A stretch of 5,514 nt of DNA from Archangium sp. (lineage in GTDB: Bacteria > Myxococcota > Myxococcia > Myxococcales > Myxococcaceae). The translations under genes were made by a program, and so were the position numbers. Within the stretch, counting starts at the first letter, position 1. The number at the start of each line of letters is the position of its first letter. The notes beneath the pieces are model-generated. The model was not told where the DNA came from. It did not search any database and worked only from the letters and a program-made list of their open reading frames with translations. The DNA lies in contig JAEUJR010000968.1 of the NCBI GenBank assembly GCA_016793585.1, positions 1 to 5,514 on the forward strand. Reading direction: 5' to 3'. Of this stretch, positions 1-5,514 are shown one piece after another.

Positions 1-360
1 GCCTCCAACACGGACGAGCTGCAGCTCGCACCCGTCGTGCAGGTCTCGAAAGATCAGGTCATCGTCTCGGGCACGTCGGTGGGTCGCGTCGACGACCTCA
101 CCCGTGAGGACTACCTCAACATTCCCGCGCTCGAAGAGAAGCTGCGCGACATGAAGAAGCAGTTCGAAGATCTGCACAACGCCGCGAACGACTCGGGCTC
201 CTTCAAGGGAGACGTGAACATTCAGGCCGACAAGAAGGTGCAGTTCCGCATCATCAAGCGCGTGATGTTCTCGTGCGCGGCGGCTGGCTACGGCAACATC
301 GCGTTCGCGACGATGGCGCCCAGCAAGTCGGGCTCAGACGCTACCGCGTCGCGCGAATAA
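1..360 (+). CDS. ExbD/TolR-family biopolymer transport protein, 3' part only
   Basis: The reading frame is open from base 1 to the TAA at 358-360 and gives the last 119 residues of a protein whose start lies outside the window. The fragment reads as the periplasmic domain of ExbD/TolR proteins. It contains a LAPVVQVSKDQVIVSG strand region, a charged helix (IPALEEKLRDMKKQF), and the family's end pattern: an ADKKVQFRIIKRVMFSCAAAGYGNIAFA stretch at about residues 79-106, corresponding to the usual 'D....y..v..v...a..aG..ni.la' arrangement. Family members have one N-terminal membrane helix, here missing, and work with an ExbB/TolQ/MotA-like proton channel to energise outer-membrane transport or, in myxobacteria, gliding and envelope functions. 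ExbB and further ExbD genes probably lie upstream of base 1. A GTG at 37 falls inside the conserved domain and is not the real start. The specific subfamily cannot be told. Confidence 0.82.
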   Translation, partial: ASNTDELQLAPVVQVSKDQVIVSGTSVGRVDDLTREDYLNIPALEEKLRDMKKQFEDLHNAANDSGSFKGDVNIQADKKVQFRIIKRVMFSCAAAGYGNIAFATMAPSKSGSDATASRE

Positions 361-395
361 GTACGGTCGCGTGGTTCATCGAACGGGCGCTCCTG

Positions 396-415
396 GAAAC
401 GGGGGCGCCTGTTTC
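396..415 (+). terminator. Possible hairpin terminator after the ExbD-like gene
   Basis: GAAACGGG (396-403) and CCTGTTTC (408-415) form an 8-bp stem, including one G-T pair, around a GGCG loop, 35 bp after the ExbD stop. The tail is GTTTC rather than a run of T, and an alternative pairing of GGAAAC (395-400) with GTTTCC (416-421) exists. It could be a weak intrinsic terminator, a processing structure or chance in GC-rich DNA. Confidence 0.3.
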
Positions 416-452
416 GTTTCCGGCAGGCTCGGTGCTATGCGCGCGCTCGCAC

Positions 453-1157
453 ATGGACTCCATCGTCGACCTCGTTCACACCATGCTGGGCTGGCTGCGC
501 GACCCCGGTACCCTCATCGAAGGGCACTCGACCCTCTACGCGTACGGCATTCTGTCGCTCGTGGTGTTTCTCGAGACCGGAGCCCTGGTGGCGTTTCTGC
601 CGGGTGACTCGCTGCTCGTCGTCGCCGGCACCTATGCGGCGGCCGCGGCCAACAACCCCGACGCGAAGCTGCAGATCAGCCTGCTGCTGCTGAACCTGTG
701 CCTGGTGCCCGCAGCCATCATCGGCGACGCCACCTCGTACGTCATCGGCTCGCGGCTGGGCTCGGCGCTCTACAACCGACCCGACTCGCGCTTCTTCAAG
801 AAGGCGCACCTCGAGGCAGCGCGCGCCTTCTACGAGAAGCACGGTGGCAAGGCGATCATCATCGCCCGCTTCATGCCCCTGGTTCGCACGTTCGTGCCCG
901 TGGTGGCAGGCGCAGCCAAGATGCCATACCGCCGTTTCGCGACGTTCAACATCGTCGGCGGCGCGGCCTGGGTGATTTCGATGACGGTGATGGGCTACGT
1001 GCTCGGCCAGCTGGTGCCGAACATCGGCAAACACGTCGAGAAGGTCATCATCGTGGTGGTGTTCCTCTCGATTCTGCCCGGCATCATCAGCTACTTCCGC
1101 CGCGACAAGACGCCGCCGCCCGCCGCGCCCAACGCCGAAGCGCCGAAGGCGGCCTGA
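453..1157 (+). CDS. DedA-family membrane protein
   Basis: This 234-residue inner-membrane protein belongs to the DedA/SNARE-associated (VTT) family. Members are now linked to flipping or recycling of lipid carriers such as undecaprenyl phosphate, and to membrane-potential and envelope homeostasis. Family marks are visible in order: FLETGALVAFLPGDSLLVVAG (about 39-59, with E41, G43, P50-G51-D52), GDATSYVIGSRLG (91-103), the cytosolic stretch FFKKAHLEAARAFYEKHGGK (114-133), and ARFMPLVRTFVPVVAGAAKMPYRRF (138-162, including R139, P142 and R145). Hydrophobic helices follow at about 163-186 and 196-214, then a short Pro/Ala-rich tail (PPPAAPNAEAPKAA). Length is close to the family norm of about 200-220. 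The ATG at 453 sits just before the family's N-terminal helix. An in-frame GTG at 432 with GCAGG four bases ahead, or an ATG at 483, are alternatives, and no strong ribosome-binding site decides. The LON-domain gene follows 62 bp later. Substrate unknown. Confidence 0.9.
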   Translation: MDSIVDLVHTMLGWLRDPGTLIEGHSTLYAYGILSLVVFLETGALVAFLPGDSLLVVAGTYAAAAANNPDAKLQISLLLLNLCLVPAAIIGDATSYVIGSRLGSALYNRPDSRFFKKAHLEAARAFYEKHGGKAIIIARFMPLVRTFVPVVAGAAKMPYRRFATFNIVGGAAWVISMTVMGYVLGQLVPNIGKHVEKVIIVVVFLSILPGIISYFRRDKTPPPAAPNAEAPKAA

Positions 1158-1209
1158 CCGGGTCGATTGTCGGACGATGGGGTGGCACCAACGCCCCTCT
1201 GGCAGTTAC

Positions 1210-1213
1210 GGAG
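1210..1213 (+). promoter_or_regulatory. Ribosome-binding site that fixes the GTG start at 1220
   Basis: GGAG at 1210-1213 lies 6 bases before the GTG at 1220. It is the best Shine-Dalgarno match in the gap after DedA, and supports this GTG over the in-frame GTG at 1241. Confidence 0.6.
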
Positions 1214-1219
1214 CACCTC

Positions 1220-1882
1220 GTGCGAGACGCGCTCGAGCGGGTGAAGGCAGCGGCCCAACGGCTGAAGGTCTTCCCGCTGCCGTCGGCGGTGCTGTTGCCC
1301 GGCGGCATCATGCCGCTGCACATCTTCGAGCCCCGCTACAAGGCGATGCTCAAAGACGCGATGGACACCGACGGCGTGTTCGCGATGGCGCAGGTCGTGC
1401 CGGGCCAGGAAGACCACCTGGCGGGGAAACCCGAGCTCGACCCGATGCTGTGCGTGGGCGTCGTGTCGGTGCACGAGCACCTCGAGGACGGCCGCTCGAA
1501 CATGGTGCTGACCGGCGTGTGCAGAGCGCGCATCGTGCAAGAGCTCTCGCAGACGAAGGCCTATCGCGAGGTCGTCGCCGAGCTGCTGCCCGACGCTCCG
1601 TACGAGGGCGAAGAAGAGACGGCCCTGCGATCGGCCATCTTCGAGTTGATGGCGCGCGTGCCGAACGAGGTCGGTCAACGCATCGCCCAGGTGACGACGG
1701 GGGCTCGGGGTGGCGCGCTCGCCGACATCATCGTCGGCAGTCTGGTGTCGGACCCAGAGCGGCGCTTCGAGGTGCTCTCACAGCTCGACGTGCCCTCCCG
1801 GTTGAGCGCCGTGACGAGTGACCTCATCGAGCTCGCGAGCCGCATCAAACCGCCTCGCAAACCAGAAGGGCTGTTGAACTGA
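1220..1882 (+). CDS. LON substrate-binding-domain protein (stand-alone, no protease part)
   Basis: The product is 220 residues and corresponds to the N-terminal substrate-recognition domain of Lon proteases (LON/PUA-like fold). No AAA+ ATPase (no Walker A) and no Ser-Lys protease domain follow, so it is a stand-alone domain and not a broken lon gene; such proteins are common in bacteria. Diagnostic stretches are VFPLPSAVLLPGG and MPLHIFEPRYKAML (about 17-44), a central VGVVSVHEHLEDGRSNMVLTG (79-99), and the helical end with LADIIVGSL (168-175) and RRFEVLSQLDVPSRLSAV (181-198), matching the 'k..lLe..d...Rl' ending of Lon N domains. The start is a GTG with GGAG six bases upstream; a GTG at 1241 is possible. 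It is probably cytosolic and binds peptides or unfolded protein, but its partner is unknown. It lies 62 bp after the DedA gene on the same strand, and its 3' end faces the convergent kinase genes. Confidence 0.88.
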   Translation: MRDALERVKAAAQRLKVFPLPSAVLLPGGIMPLHIFEPRYKAMLKDAMDTDGVFAMAQVVPGQEDHLAGKPELDPMLCVGVVSVHEHLEDGRSNMVLTGVCRARIVQELSQTKAYREVVAELLPDAPYEGEEETALRSAIFELMARVPNEVGQRIAQVTTGARGGALADIIVGSLVSDPERRFEVLSQLDVPSRLSAVTSDLIELASRIKPPRKPEGLLN

Positions 1883-1975
1883 CTGGTCTGCCGTTTTCCA
1901 CCGTCCGAGTGGAGCCGCTGCCCGAGGGGAGACGTGGCTTGCGAGGCGAGCAGCGTTCCACGACGCCTGCAGGAT

Positions 1976-3280
1976 TCAGGCGGTGCGCGCGACTCGAGGC
2001 TGGGCTGGGAGCGCCTTCGGCGTGCGGCGGGCCTCAACGGGGATCTCGACCGTGAAGCACGCGCCCGATTCCGACGGCGACAACGCGAGCTCTCCACCCA
2101 TCGCGCGCACCATCTCACGCGACATCGCCAGGCCGAGGCCCGTGCCCTTCCCTGGCGGCTTCGTGGTGAAGAACGGCTCGAAGAGGTGCACCTTCACGTC
2201 GTCGCCGATGCCGGGGCCGTTGTCGGCGACGTCGATGGCGACCCCCTTCGGCGTGCGGCGAAGCGTGACGAGCAACCGCGGCTCCTTCACCCTCGCCTGC
2301 TGCAGGGCGTCTGAGGCGTTCACGAGCAGGTTCAACACCACCTGCACCAGCTTACGGTGGCTCGCCTTCACGAGCGGCACCGTCGAGAGCCCCTTGCAGT
2401 CGACCAACGTCCCCGGGGGCATGCTCACCGAGGCCAGGCGCAGCGCCTCTTGCAGCACGTCGGCCAGGTGCACCTGCTTGCCTCCGTCAGATTCGTCGCG
2501 GGCGAAGGCCTTCAGGTCGGAGACGATCTGTCTGATGCGCTCGATGCCCAGCTGCGCCTCGGCGAGCACCTCGGCCGGGGGCTCCTCGCCCAGCACACCT
2601 CCGTGCTCGAGGTGCTCCCGAACGAGGCCCACGTTCGAGCTCACGAACGCGAGCGGGTTGTTGATCTCGTGCGCGACCCCCGCCGCCAACTGGCCGACGA
2701 GGGCCATGCGCTCGGCCTGCGCCTGCCGCCGCTCGGCCGTCTGCAGTTGCTCGTTGCGCGCAGCCTCACGCGCCAGCTCCGCGCGGCGCTGCAACGAGTA
2801 GCCGTACGAGCACAGCGCCGCGAGGCCATTGACCACCACGCCCGAGACGACGAACTCGAGGAACTCGCCCTGCCCCAGCGGCAGATCGGCTCTCGACAGG
2901 AGCGCCGACACGGCGCCGGCCAGCGCCGCCGCCACCACGACCCGCACCTCGTCGAAGAAGATGATGCCGACGACCAACGGCACCGACGAGATGGTGAGCA
3001 GCAACGTATAGGGGCGGGTGTCGGTCATCAGCGACGGCACCAACACGACGAAGCCCGACGTCACCACCATCGGGCTCCACCGACGCAGCACCGCAGGCCC
3101 TTTGCGCTCGATCAGCACGAGCACGATCAGCATCGCAGCAGCGCCGAGCTGCCAGGCGGCGCGCGCTGGAAGGAGCGAACCCAGCACGAACTGCAGCGAC
3201 GAGAGCGCACAGCCGGCGACGGCGCCGAGGGTCAGCACCAGTTCACGCATCGAGCGCATCGGCATGGTGCGCACCATCAC
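1976..3280 (-). CDS. Membrane sensor histidine kinase (downstream member of a tandem pair)
   Basis: This 434-residue kinase has about six hydrophobic helices (roughly 12-35, 43-58, 70-85, 91-108, 112-128, 138-160) with only short loops. A charged helical linker follows (163-195, QRRAELAREAARNEQLQTAE region), then the HisKA dimerisation domain with GVAHEINNPLAFV (phospho-acceptor H204) and a HATPase domain. The ATP-binding boxes are complete: N box with N317 and N321 in VVLNLLVNASDAL, G1 box DNGPGIG (353-359), F box LFEPFFTTK (366-374) and G2 box GKGTGLGLA (377-385). No receiver domain, PAS or HAMP is seen, and no response regulator is adjacent, so it is an orphan in this window. The start codon is the GTG at 3280, which overlaps the stop of the upstream kinase by four bases (GTGA). 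GGGAAGG lies 8 bases ahead, and an ATG at 3277 is the next codon. Signal and target are unknown; absence of a periplasmic domain suggests sensing within or at the membrane. Confidence 0.92.
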   Translation of the reverse strand: MMVRTMPMRSMRELVLTLGAVAGCALSSLQFVLGSLLPARAAWQLGAAAMLIVLVLIERKGPAVLRRWSPMVVTSGFVVLVPSLMTDTRPYTLLLTISSVPLVVGIIFFDEVRVVVAAALAGAVSALLSRADLPLGQGEFLEFVVSGVVVNGLAALCSYGYSLQRRAELAREAARNEQLQTAERRQAQAERMALVGQLAAGVAHEINNPLAFVSSNVGLVREHLEHGGVLGEEPPAEVLAEAQLGIERIRQIVSDLKAFARDESDGGKQVHLADVLQEALRLASVSMPPGTLVDCKGLSTVPLVKASHRKLVQVVLNLLVNASDALQQARVKEPRLLVTLRRTPKGVAIDVADNGPGIGDDVKVHLFEPFFTTKPPGKGTGLGLAMSREMVRAMGGELALSPSESGACFTVEIPVEARRTPKALPAQPRVARTA

Positions 3281-4590
3281 GCCACCAACCTTCCCGGAAC
3301 GGGCGTTTCTCCCGTCACCACCGCCACCCGCAGCGTCACCAGAAAACGAGCGCCACCTCCGGGCGCGCTGGCGGCACGAATCGACGCTCCAAAACCGGCC
3401 AGATACTCGCGGGACAACGCCAGGCCCAGCCCGGTGCCTTTCCCCGGCCCCTTCGTGGTGAAGAAGGGCTCGAAGAGGCGCTGCTGCACCTCGTCGGTCA
3501 TGCCGGGCCCGTTGTCTTCGATGGAGAGCACCACGCCGTCGTCGACATGTTCGGTGCGCACGGCGATGAACGGCCTCGAGGTGCGCGCCTCTTCGAGCGC
3601 CTCACCCGCGTTGACGAGCAGGTTCAGCACGACCTGCGAGAGCTTTCGCCGGTTGGCGCGAACGATGGTGCCCCGGTGGATCTCGACGACCGGCTTCATG
3701 CCGCTGGGCAGCCGCACCGAGGCGAGGCGCACGGCGCCGTCGACGAGGTCGCGCAGGTCGACGGGCTCGATCTCGTCTTTGCCTTCACGCGCGAACGCCT
3801 TCAGGTCGGCGACGATCTGGCAGATGCGCTCGATGCCTGCGGTGGTCTCGTCGAGAATCTCGCGCGCTTCGCCCTCGGCGAGTGGCTCACTGCCGAAGAG
3901 GTCACGTTTGAGCACGCCGACGTTCGCCTTCACGTAGGCGAGCGGGTTGTTGATCTCGTGCGCCACGCCCGACGCGAGCCGGCCGACGATGGCAAGGCGC
4001 TCTGCATGGGCGCGACGGGTCTCTGACATACGCAGCGCCTGGCTGCGCTGCTGCTCGGCCTCGAGCTCGAGCCGGCGCACCGAGCGCAACCAGGCCGAGG
4101 TCAACGCGAGCATCGTCGCGGCCGCGACTTCGCCGAACGCCACCCCCGCCATCTGCAGCGCCGAGAAGCCCGTCCACGCGAACCAGGCGGTCACCGAGAT
4201 CAACCCCGCCACCAGCACCGACGCGACGATGGCGAACTGGTCGAAGAACAACACGCACAGCACGACGGGGAGCAGCACGAGGGTGACCTGCTCGGCGGCG
4301 CCTGCTCCCTCGACGAAGAACGTGACCGGCCCCGACAGGGTCAACACCACGGGAATGGCTGCCCACCACCCGACCGTCTCACCTTCACGTCGCAGAATGA
4401 GGCGGGCCACCCACGCCACCATCAGCGGGCTCACCATCTGCCAGAGCGCCCGCCAGAGGCCGATGTGGCCGACCAGCAACTGCGCCAGGCTCAGGGGCAT
4501 CGCCACCGCCGCGCCCGCGAGCACCAACAGGAGTCGACGTGCGCTGATCAGCGCGGTGGGCGACGGGAGTGAGCGGGAGAAGATCGACAC
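3277..4590 (-). CDS. Membrane sensor histidine kinase (upstream member of a tandem pair)
   Basis: From the GTG at 4590 this is a 437-residue kinase. It has about six hydrophobic helices (roughly 18-40, 45-66, 75-93, 100-116, 118-137, 148-167), a charged helical linker (about 168-200), and a HisKA domain with GVAHEINNPLAYV (phospho-acceptor H211). The HATPase domain shows N323 and N327 in VVLNLLVNAGEAL, G1 box DNGPGM (359-364), F box LFEPFFTTK (372-380) and G2 box GKGTGLGLA (383-391). All residues needed for autophosphorylation and ATP binding are present. It lacks PAS, HAMP, receiver and sizeable periplasmic domains. The start is uncertain: no ATG precedes the first helix, and the frame stays open to a TTG at 4635, which would add 15 residues. 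GTG is preferred because the added residues are not hydrophobic or recognisable and neither codon has a good ribosome-binding site. It is paralogous along its whole length to the next kinase, which it overlaps by 4 bp, so the two are almost certainly co-expressed. Confidence 0.9.
   Translation of the reverse strand: MSIFSRSLPSPTALISARRLLLVLAGAAVAMPLSLAQLLVGHIGLWRALWQMVSPLMVAWVARLILRREGETVGWWAAIPVVLTLSGPVTFFVEGAGAAEQVTLVLLPVVLCVLFFDQFAIVASVLVAGLISVTAWFAWTGFSALQMAGVAFGEVAAATMLALTSAWLRSVRRLELEAEQQRSQALRMSETRRAHAERLAIVGRLASGVAHEINNPLAYVKANVGVLKRDLFGSEPLAEGEAREILDETTAGIERICQIVADLKAFAREGKDEIEPVDLRDLVDGAVRLASVRLPSGMKPVVEIHRGTIVRANRRKLSQVVLNLLVNAGEALEEARTSRPFIAVRTEHVDDGVVLSIEDNGPGMTDEVQQRLFEPFFTTKGPGKGTGLGLALSREYLAGFGASIRAASAPGGGARFLVTLRVAVVTGETPVPGRLVA
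3289..3295 (-). promoter_or_regulatory. Internal ribosome-binding site for the downstream kinase
   Basis: Read on the minus strand, GGGAAGG lies 8 bases before the GTG at 3280 and inside the last codons of the upstream kinase. With the GTGA stop/start overlap it supports translational coupling of the two kinases. Confidence 0.55.
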
Positions 4591-4691
4591 CGCCCCGGGT
4601 CCAGTGCAACCCGTGATCCGCGTCCAGAGCCGCAACGGATCAGGAGCCGACCTGAGTCATCGGCGACGATCGGGTCAGCGCCGACCTCGGC

Positions 4692-5051
4692 TCAGCCCCG
4701 CGAAAGCACCTGAAACAGGTCTGTGATTCGGGCCTCGGCGCGAAGGGTGGCGCGAAGGTCGACGGTGGCGGCGATGGAGTCGCCCTGGCGCTCGAAGCGC
4801 ACCCACTGATCGACCTTCAGCTTGGGAAGAAGGCTTGTGGGCAGCGCAATGGCGCGCCCACCAAAGTCGAGCGACACGTGCGTCGTCGACACCGCTTCGA
4901 CCCGTCGAAACGCCGTCTTCTGCCACCCGAAGAGTTCGGCCGAGCTCACGCCCGCGTCGGCCAGACTCGTCGCCAAGCTCTTTGAATCACTCGGCTTCTG
5001 TGAGGTGGCCGAGGTTCTCGTCACCGGCCGATCTGGTCTCACCGCGGGCAT
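4692..5051 (-). CDS. Small protein with a DUF3006-like C-terminal domain
   Basis: The product is 119 residues from the ATG at 5051 (128 from an in-frame GTG at 5078; neither has a clear ribosome-binding site). Residues 1-35 are rich in Ser, Thr, Pro and Ala and look disordered. The rest reads as a small beta-rich unit followed by a helix: [18 protein letters not shown], then [21 protein letters not shown] (about 68-88), then [26 protein letters not shown] (91-116). The order 'value strand, P.sLLP, kvdqwVrf, helix rich in A/R/E with RI..L' resembles DUF3006, a family of uncharacterised short bacterial proteins; that match is by eye and is not firm. PilZ was considered, but the RxxxR and D/NxSxxG signatures are absent. 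No signal peptide or membrane helix is seen, so it is probably cytosolic. It lies 101 bp ahead of the first kinase (57 bp if that kinase starts at the TTG) on the same strand, so one transcript is possible. Function unknown. Confidence 0.6.
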   Translation of the reverse strand: MPAVRPDRPVTRTSATSQKPSDSKSLATSLADAGVSSAELFGWQKTAFRRVEAVSTTHVSLDFGGRAIALPTSLLPKLKVDQWVRFERQGDSIAATVDLRATLRAEARITDLFQVLSRG

Positions 5052-5121
5052 GCCGACATTGTCGTACCCCGTTCCCACGAAGTTGCGCGGTGCGCCATCA
5101 ACCGTGCTACGCGCGCGGCAT

Positions 5122-5158
5122 GTCGGAGACGTGGAACGAGTCCGTCGGAGCGCTCCAC
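5122..5158. promoter_or_regulatory. Repeat and palindrome cluster between divergent genes
   Basis: GTCGGAG occurs at 5122-5128 and again at 5144-5150, 22 bp apart, about two helical turns. GGAGCGCTCC at 5147-5156 is a perfect 10-bp palindrome, and GTGGA (5131-5135) is the inverted match of TCCAC (5154-5158). The cluster is 33 bp before proS and between divergent promoters, so it could be an operator or an RNA hairpin in the proS leader. No -10/-35 pair is convincing, and chance is possible in DNA this GC-rich. Confidence 0.25.
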
Positions 5159-5190
5159 GAAGCCGCCGACCTCAACCGACCCGAACGATC

Positions 5191-5514
5191 ATGACCGAAC
5201 AGAACGCCGCCGCGCCCGCCCCGAAGAAGCAGAACGACAACCTGAAGCTGCCGACGCGGGCCGAAGATTTCTCTGGCTGGTACAACGACCTCGTCAAGCG
5301 CGCGAAGCTCGCGGACAACTCCGACGTTCGCGGCTCGATGGTGATTCGGCCGAACGGCTACGCCATCTGGGAAAACATGCAGCGCGTGCTCGACGGCATG
5401 TTCAAGGACACGGGCCACCAGAACGCGTACTTCCCGGTGCTCATCCCCGAGTCGTACCTGGCGAAAGAGAAGAAGCACGTCGCCGACTTCGCGCCGCAGG
5501 TGGCGGTCGTCACG
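5191..5514 (+). CDS. proS: Prolyl-tRNA synthetase, archaeal/eukaryotic type, 5' part only
   Basis: The ATG at 5191 opens a frame with no stop to the window end, giving the first 108 residues. Prolyl-tRNA synthetase (EC 6.1.1.15) charges tRNA-Pro with proline in the cytosol. After a short Lys/Ala-rich lead (1-17) comes [24 protein letters not shown] (19-42), then [23 protein letters not shown] (about 46-68) and [34 protein letters not shown] (75-108). The last two stretches are the class II motif 1 region in the form typical of the archaeal/eukaryotic-type enzymes (also found in Thermus and some bacteria). The E. coli type instead starts with a different N-terminus and carries an inserted editing domain between motifs 2 and 3. 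I expect a full length near 480 residues with a C-terminal zinc-binding-type extension, not visible here. No good ribosome-binding site precedes the ATG. The gene diverges from the small DUF3006-like gene. Confidence 0.9.
   Translation, partial: MTEQNAAAPAPKKQNDNLKLPTRAEDFSGWYNDLVKRAKLADNSDVRGSMVIRPNGYAIWENMQRVLDGMFKDTGHQNAYFPVLIPESYLAKEKKHVADFAPQVAVVT

Noticed and set aside
435..1034. 199-codon open frame on the - strand opposite the DedA gene
   Set aside because: The product is Arg/His-rich low-complexity sequence, while the + strand encodes a clear DedA protein over the same bases.
698..1219. Upstream extension of the LON-domain frame through the DedA gene
   Set aside because: The frame happens to be open, but the added residues are Arg/Gln/Pro-rich with no domain and overlap DedA almost entirely. 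The GTG at 1220 has a good ribosome-binding site.
1883..1975. Possible two-way terminator between the convergent LON-domain and kinase genes
   Set aside because: Only short pairings are found (CCAC 1898-1901 with GTGG 1909-1912; GCCTG 1965-1969 with CAGGC 1977-1981) and there is no T-run on either strand. I see nothing else in this gap.
2357..3937. 526-codon open frame on the + strand, antisense to both kinases
   Set aside because: The translation is rich in Arg, His and Gln with no recognisable domain and crosses the junction of two well-supported genes. It is a typical shadow frame in GC-rich DNA.
4636..4691. Direct repeat GCCGACCT (4646-4653 and 4680-4687) and small ATCG-GCGA-CGAT hairpin (4659-4670) between the small gene and the first kinase
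   Set aside because: The repeats are short and made of common GC-rich words, and the stem is only 4 bp; not enough to call an operator or terminator.
4835..5194. 119-codon open frame on the + strand opposite the small DUF3006-like gene
   Set aside because: Ser/Arg/Pro-rich translation with no recognisable pattern. Only its last 24 codons, next to proS, were kept as a low-grade observation.

Overview
The window is high-GC, densely coded DNA that looks like ordinary chromosome from a delta-proteobacterial/Myxococcota-type organism. Three things suggest this, all as inference: the strong G/C bias at third codon positions, histidine kinases with the GVAHEINNPLA(F/Y)V box that is abundant in myxobacteria, and an ExbD-type protein together with an archaeal/eukaryotic-type prolyl-tRNA synthetase. 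No mobile element, CRISPR array, tRNA or rRNA is visible. The longest stretch between genes is about 110 bp, so nothing over 300 bp lacks a gene.

Left part, + strand (1-1882). The window opens inside the 3' end of an ExbD/TolR-like biopolymer-transport gene (stop at 358-360). A hairpin follows in the gap, then a DedA-family membrane protein (453-1157), then a protein made almost entirely of a LON-type substrate-binding domain (1220-1882, GTG start with a clear GGAG ribosome-binding site). DedA and the LON-domain gene are 62 bp apart on the same strand and may be co-transcribed.

Centre, - strand (1976 to about 4590). Two paralogous membrane-bound hybrid-less histidine kinases lie in tandem and overlap by 4 bp (GTGA). 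Their catalytic cores are complete, and each has about six membrane helices with no large periplasmic domain. The membrane domains also align with each other (an LSxxQ...G...RAxWQ pattern and a shared FFD loop), so the pair looks like a duplication of a whole gene. There is no response regulator in the window. They converge on the LON-domain gene across 93 bp with no convincing terminator.

Upstream of the kinases on the same strand is a small gene (4692-5051 or to 5078) whose C-terminal half resembles the DUF3006 small-domain family. It may lead the kinase transcript.

Right edge, + strand. proS (prolyl-tRNA synthetase, archaeal/eukaryotic type) starts at 5191, diverges from the small gene and runs off the window. 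The 5052-5190 region between the divergent genes holds a GTCGGAG direct repeat, a 10-bp palindrome and a 24-codon ORF that overlaps the proS start. I see no clearly new system. The tandem kinase pair with its shared membrane sensor is the most interesting element.
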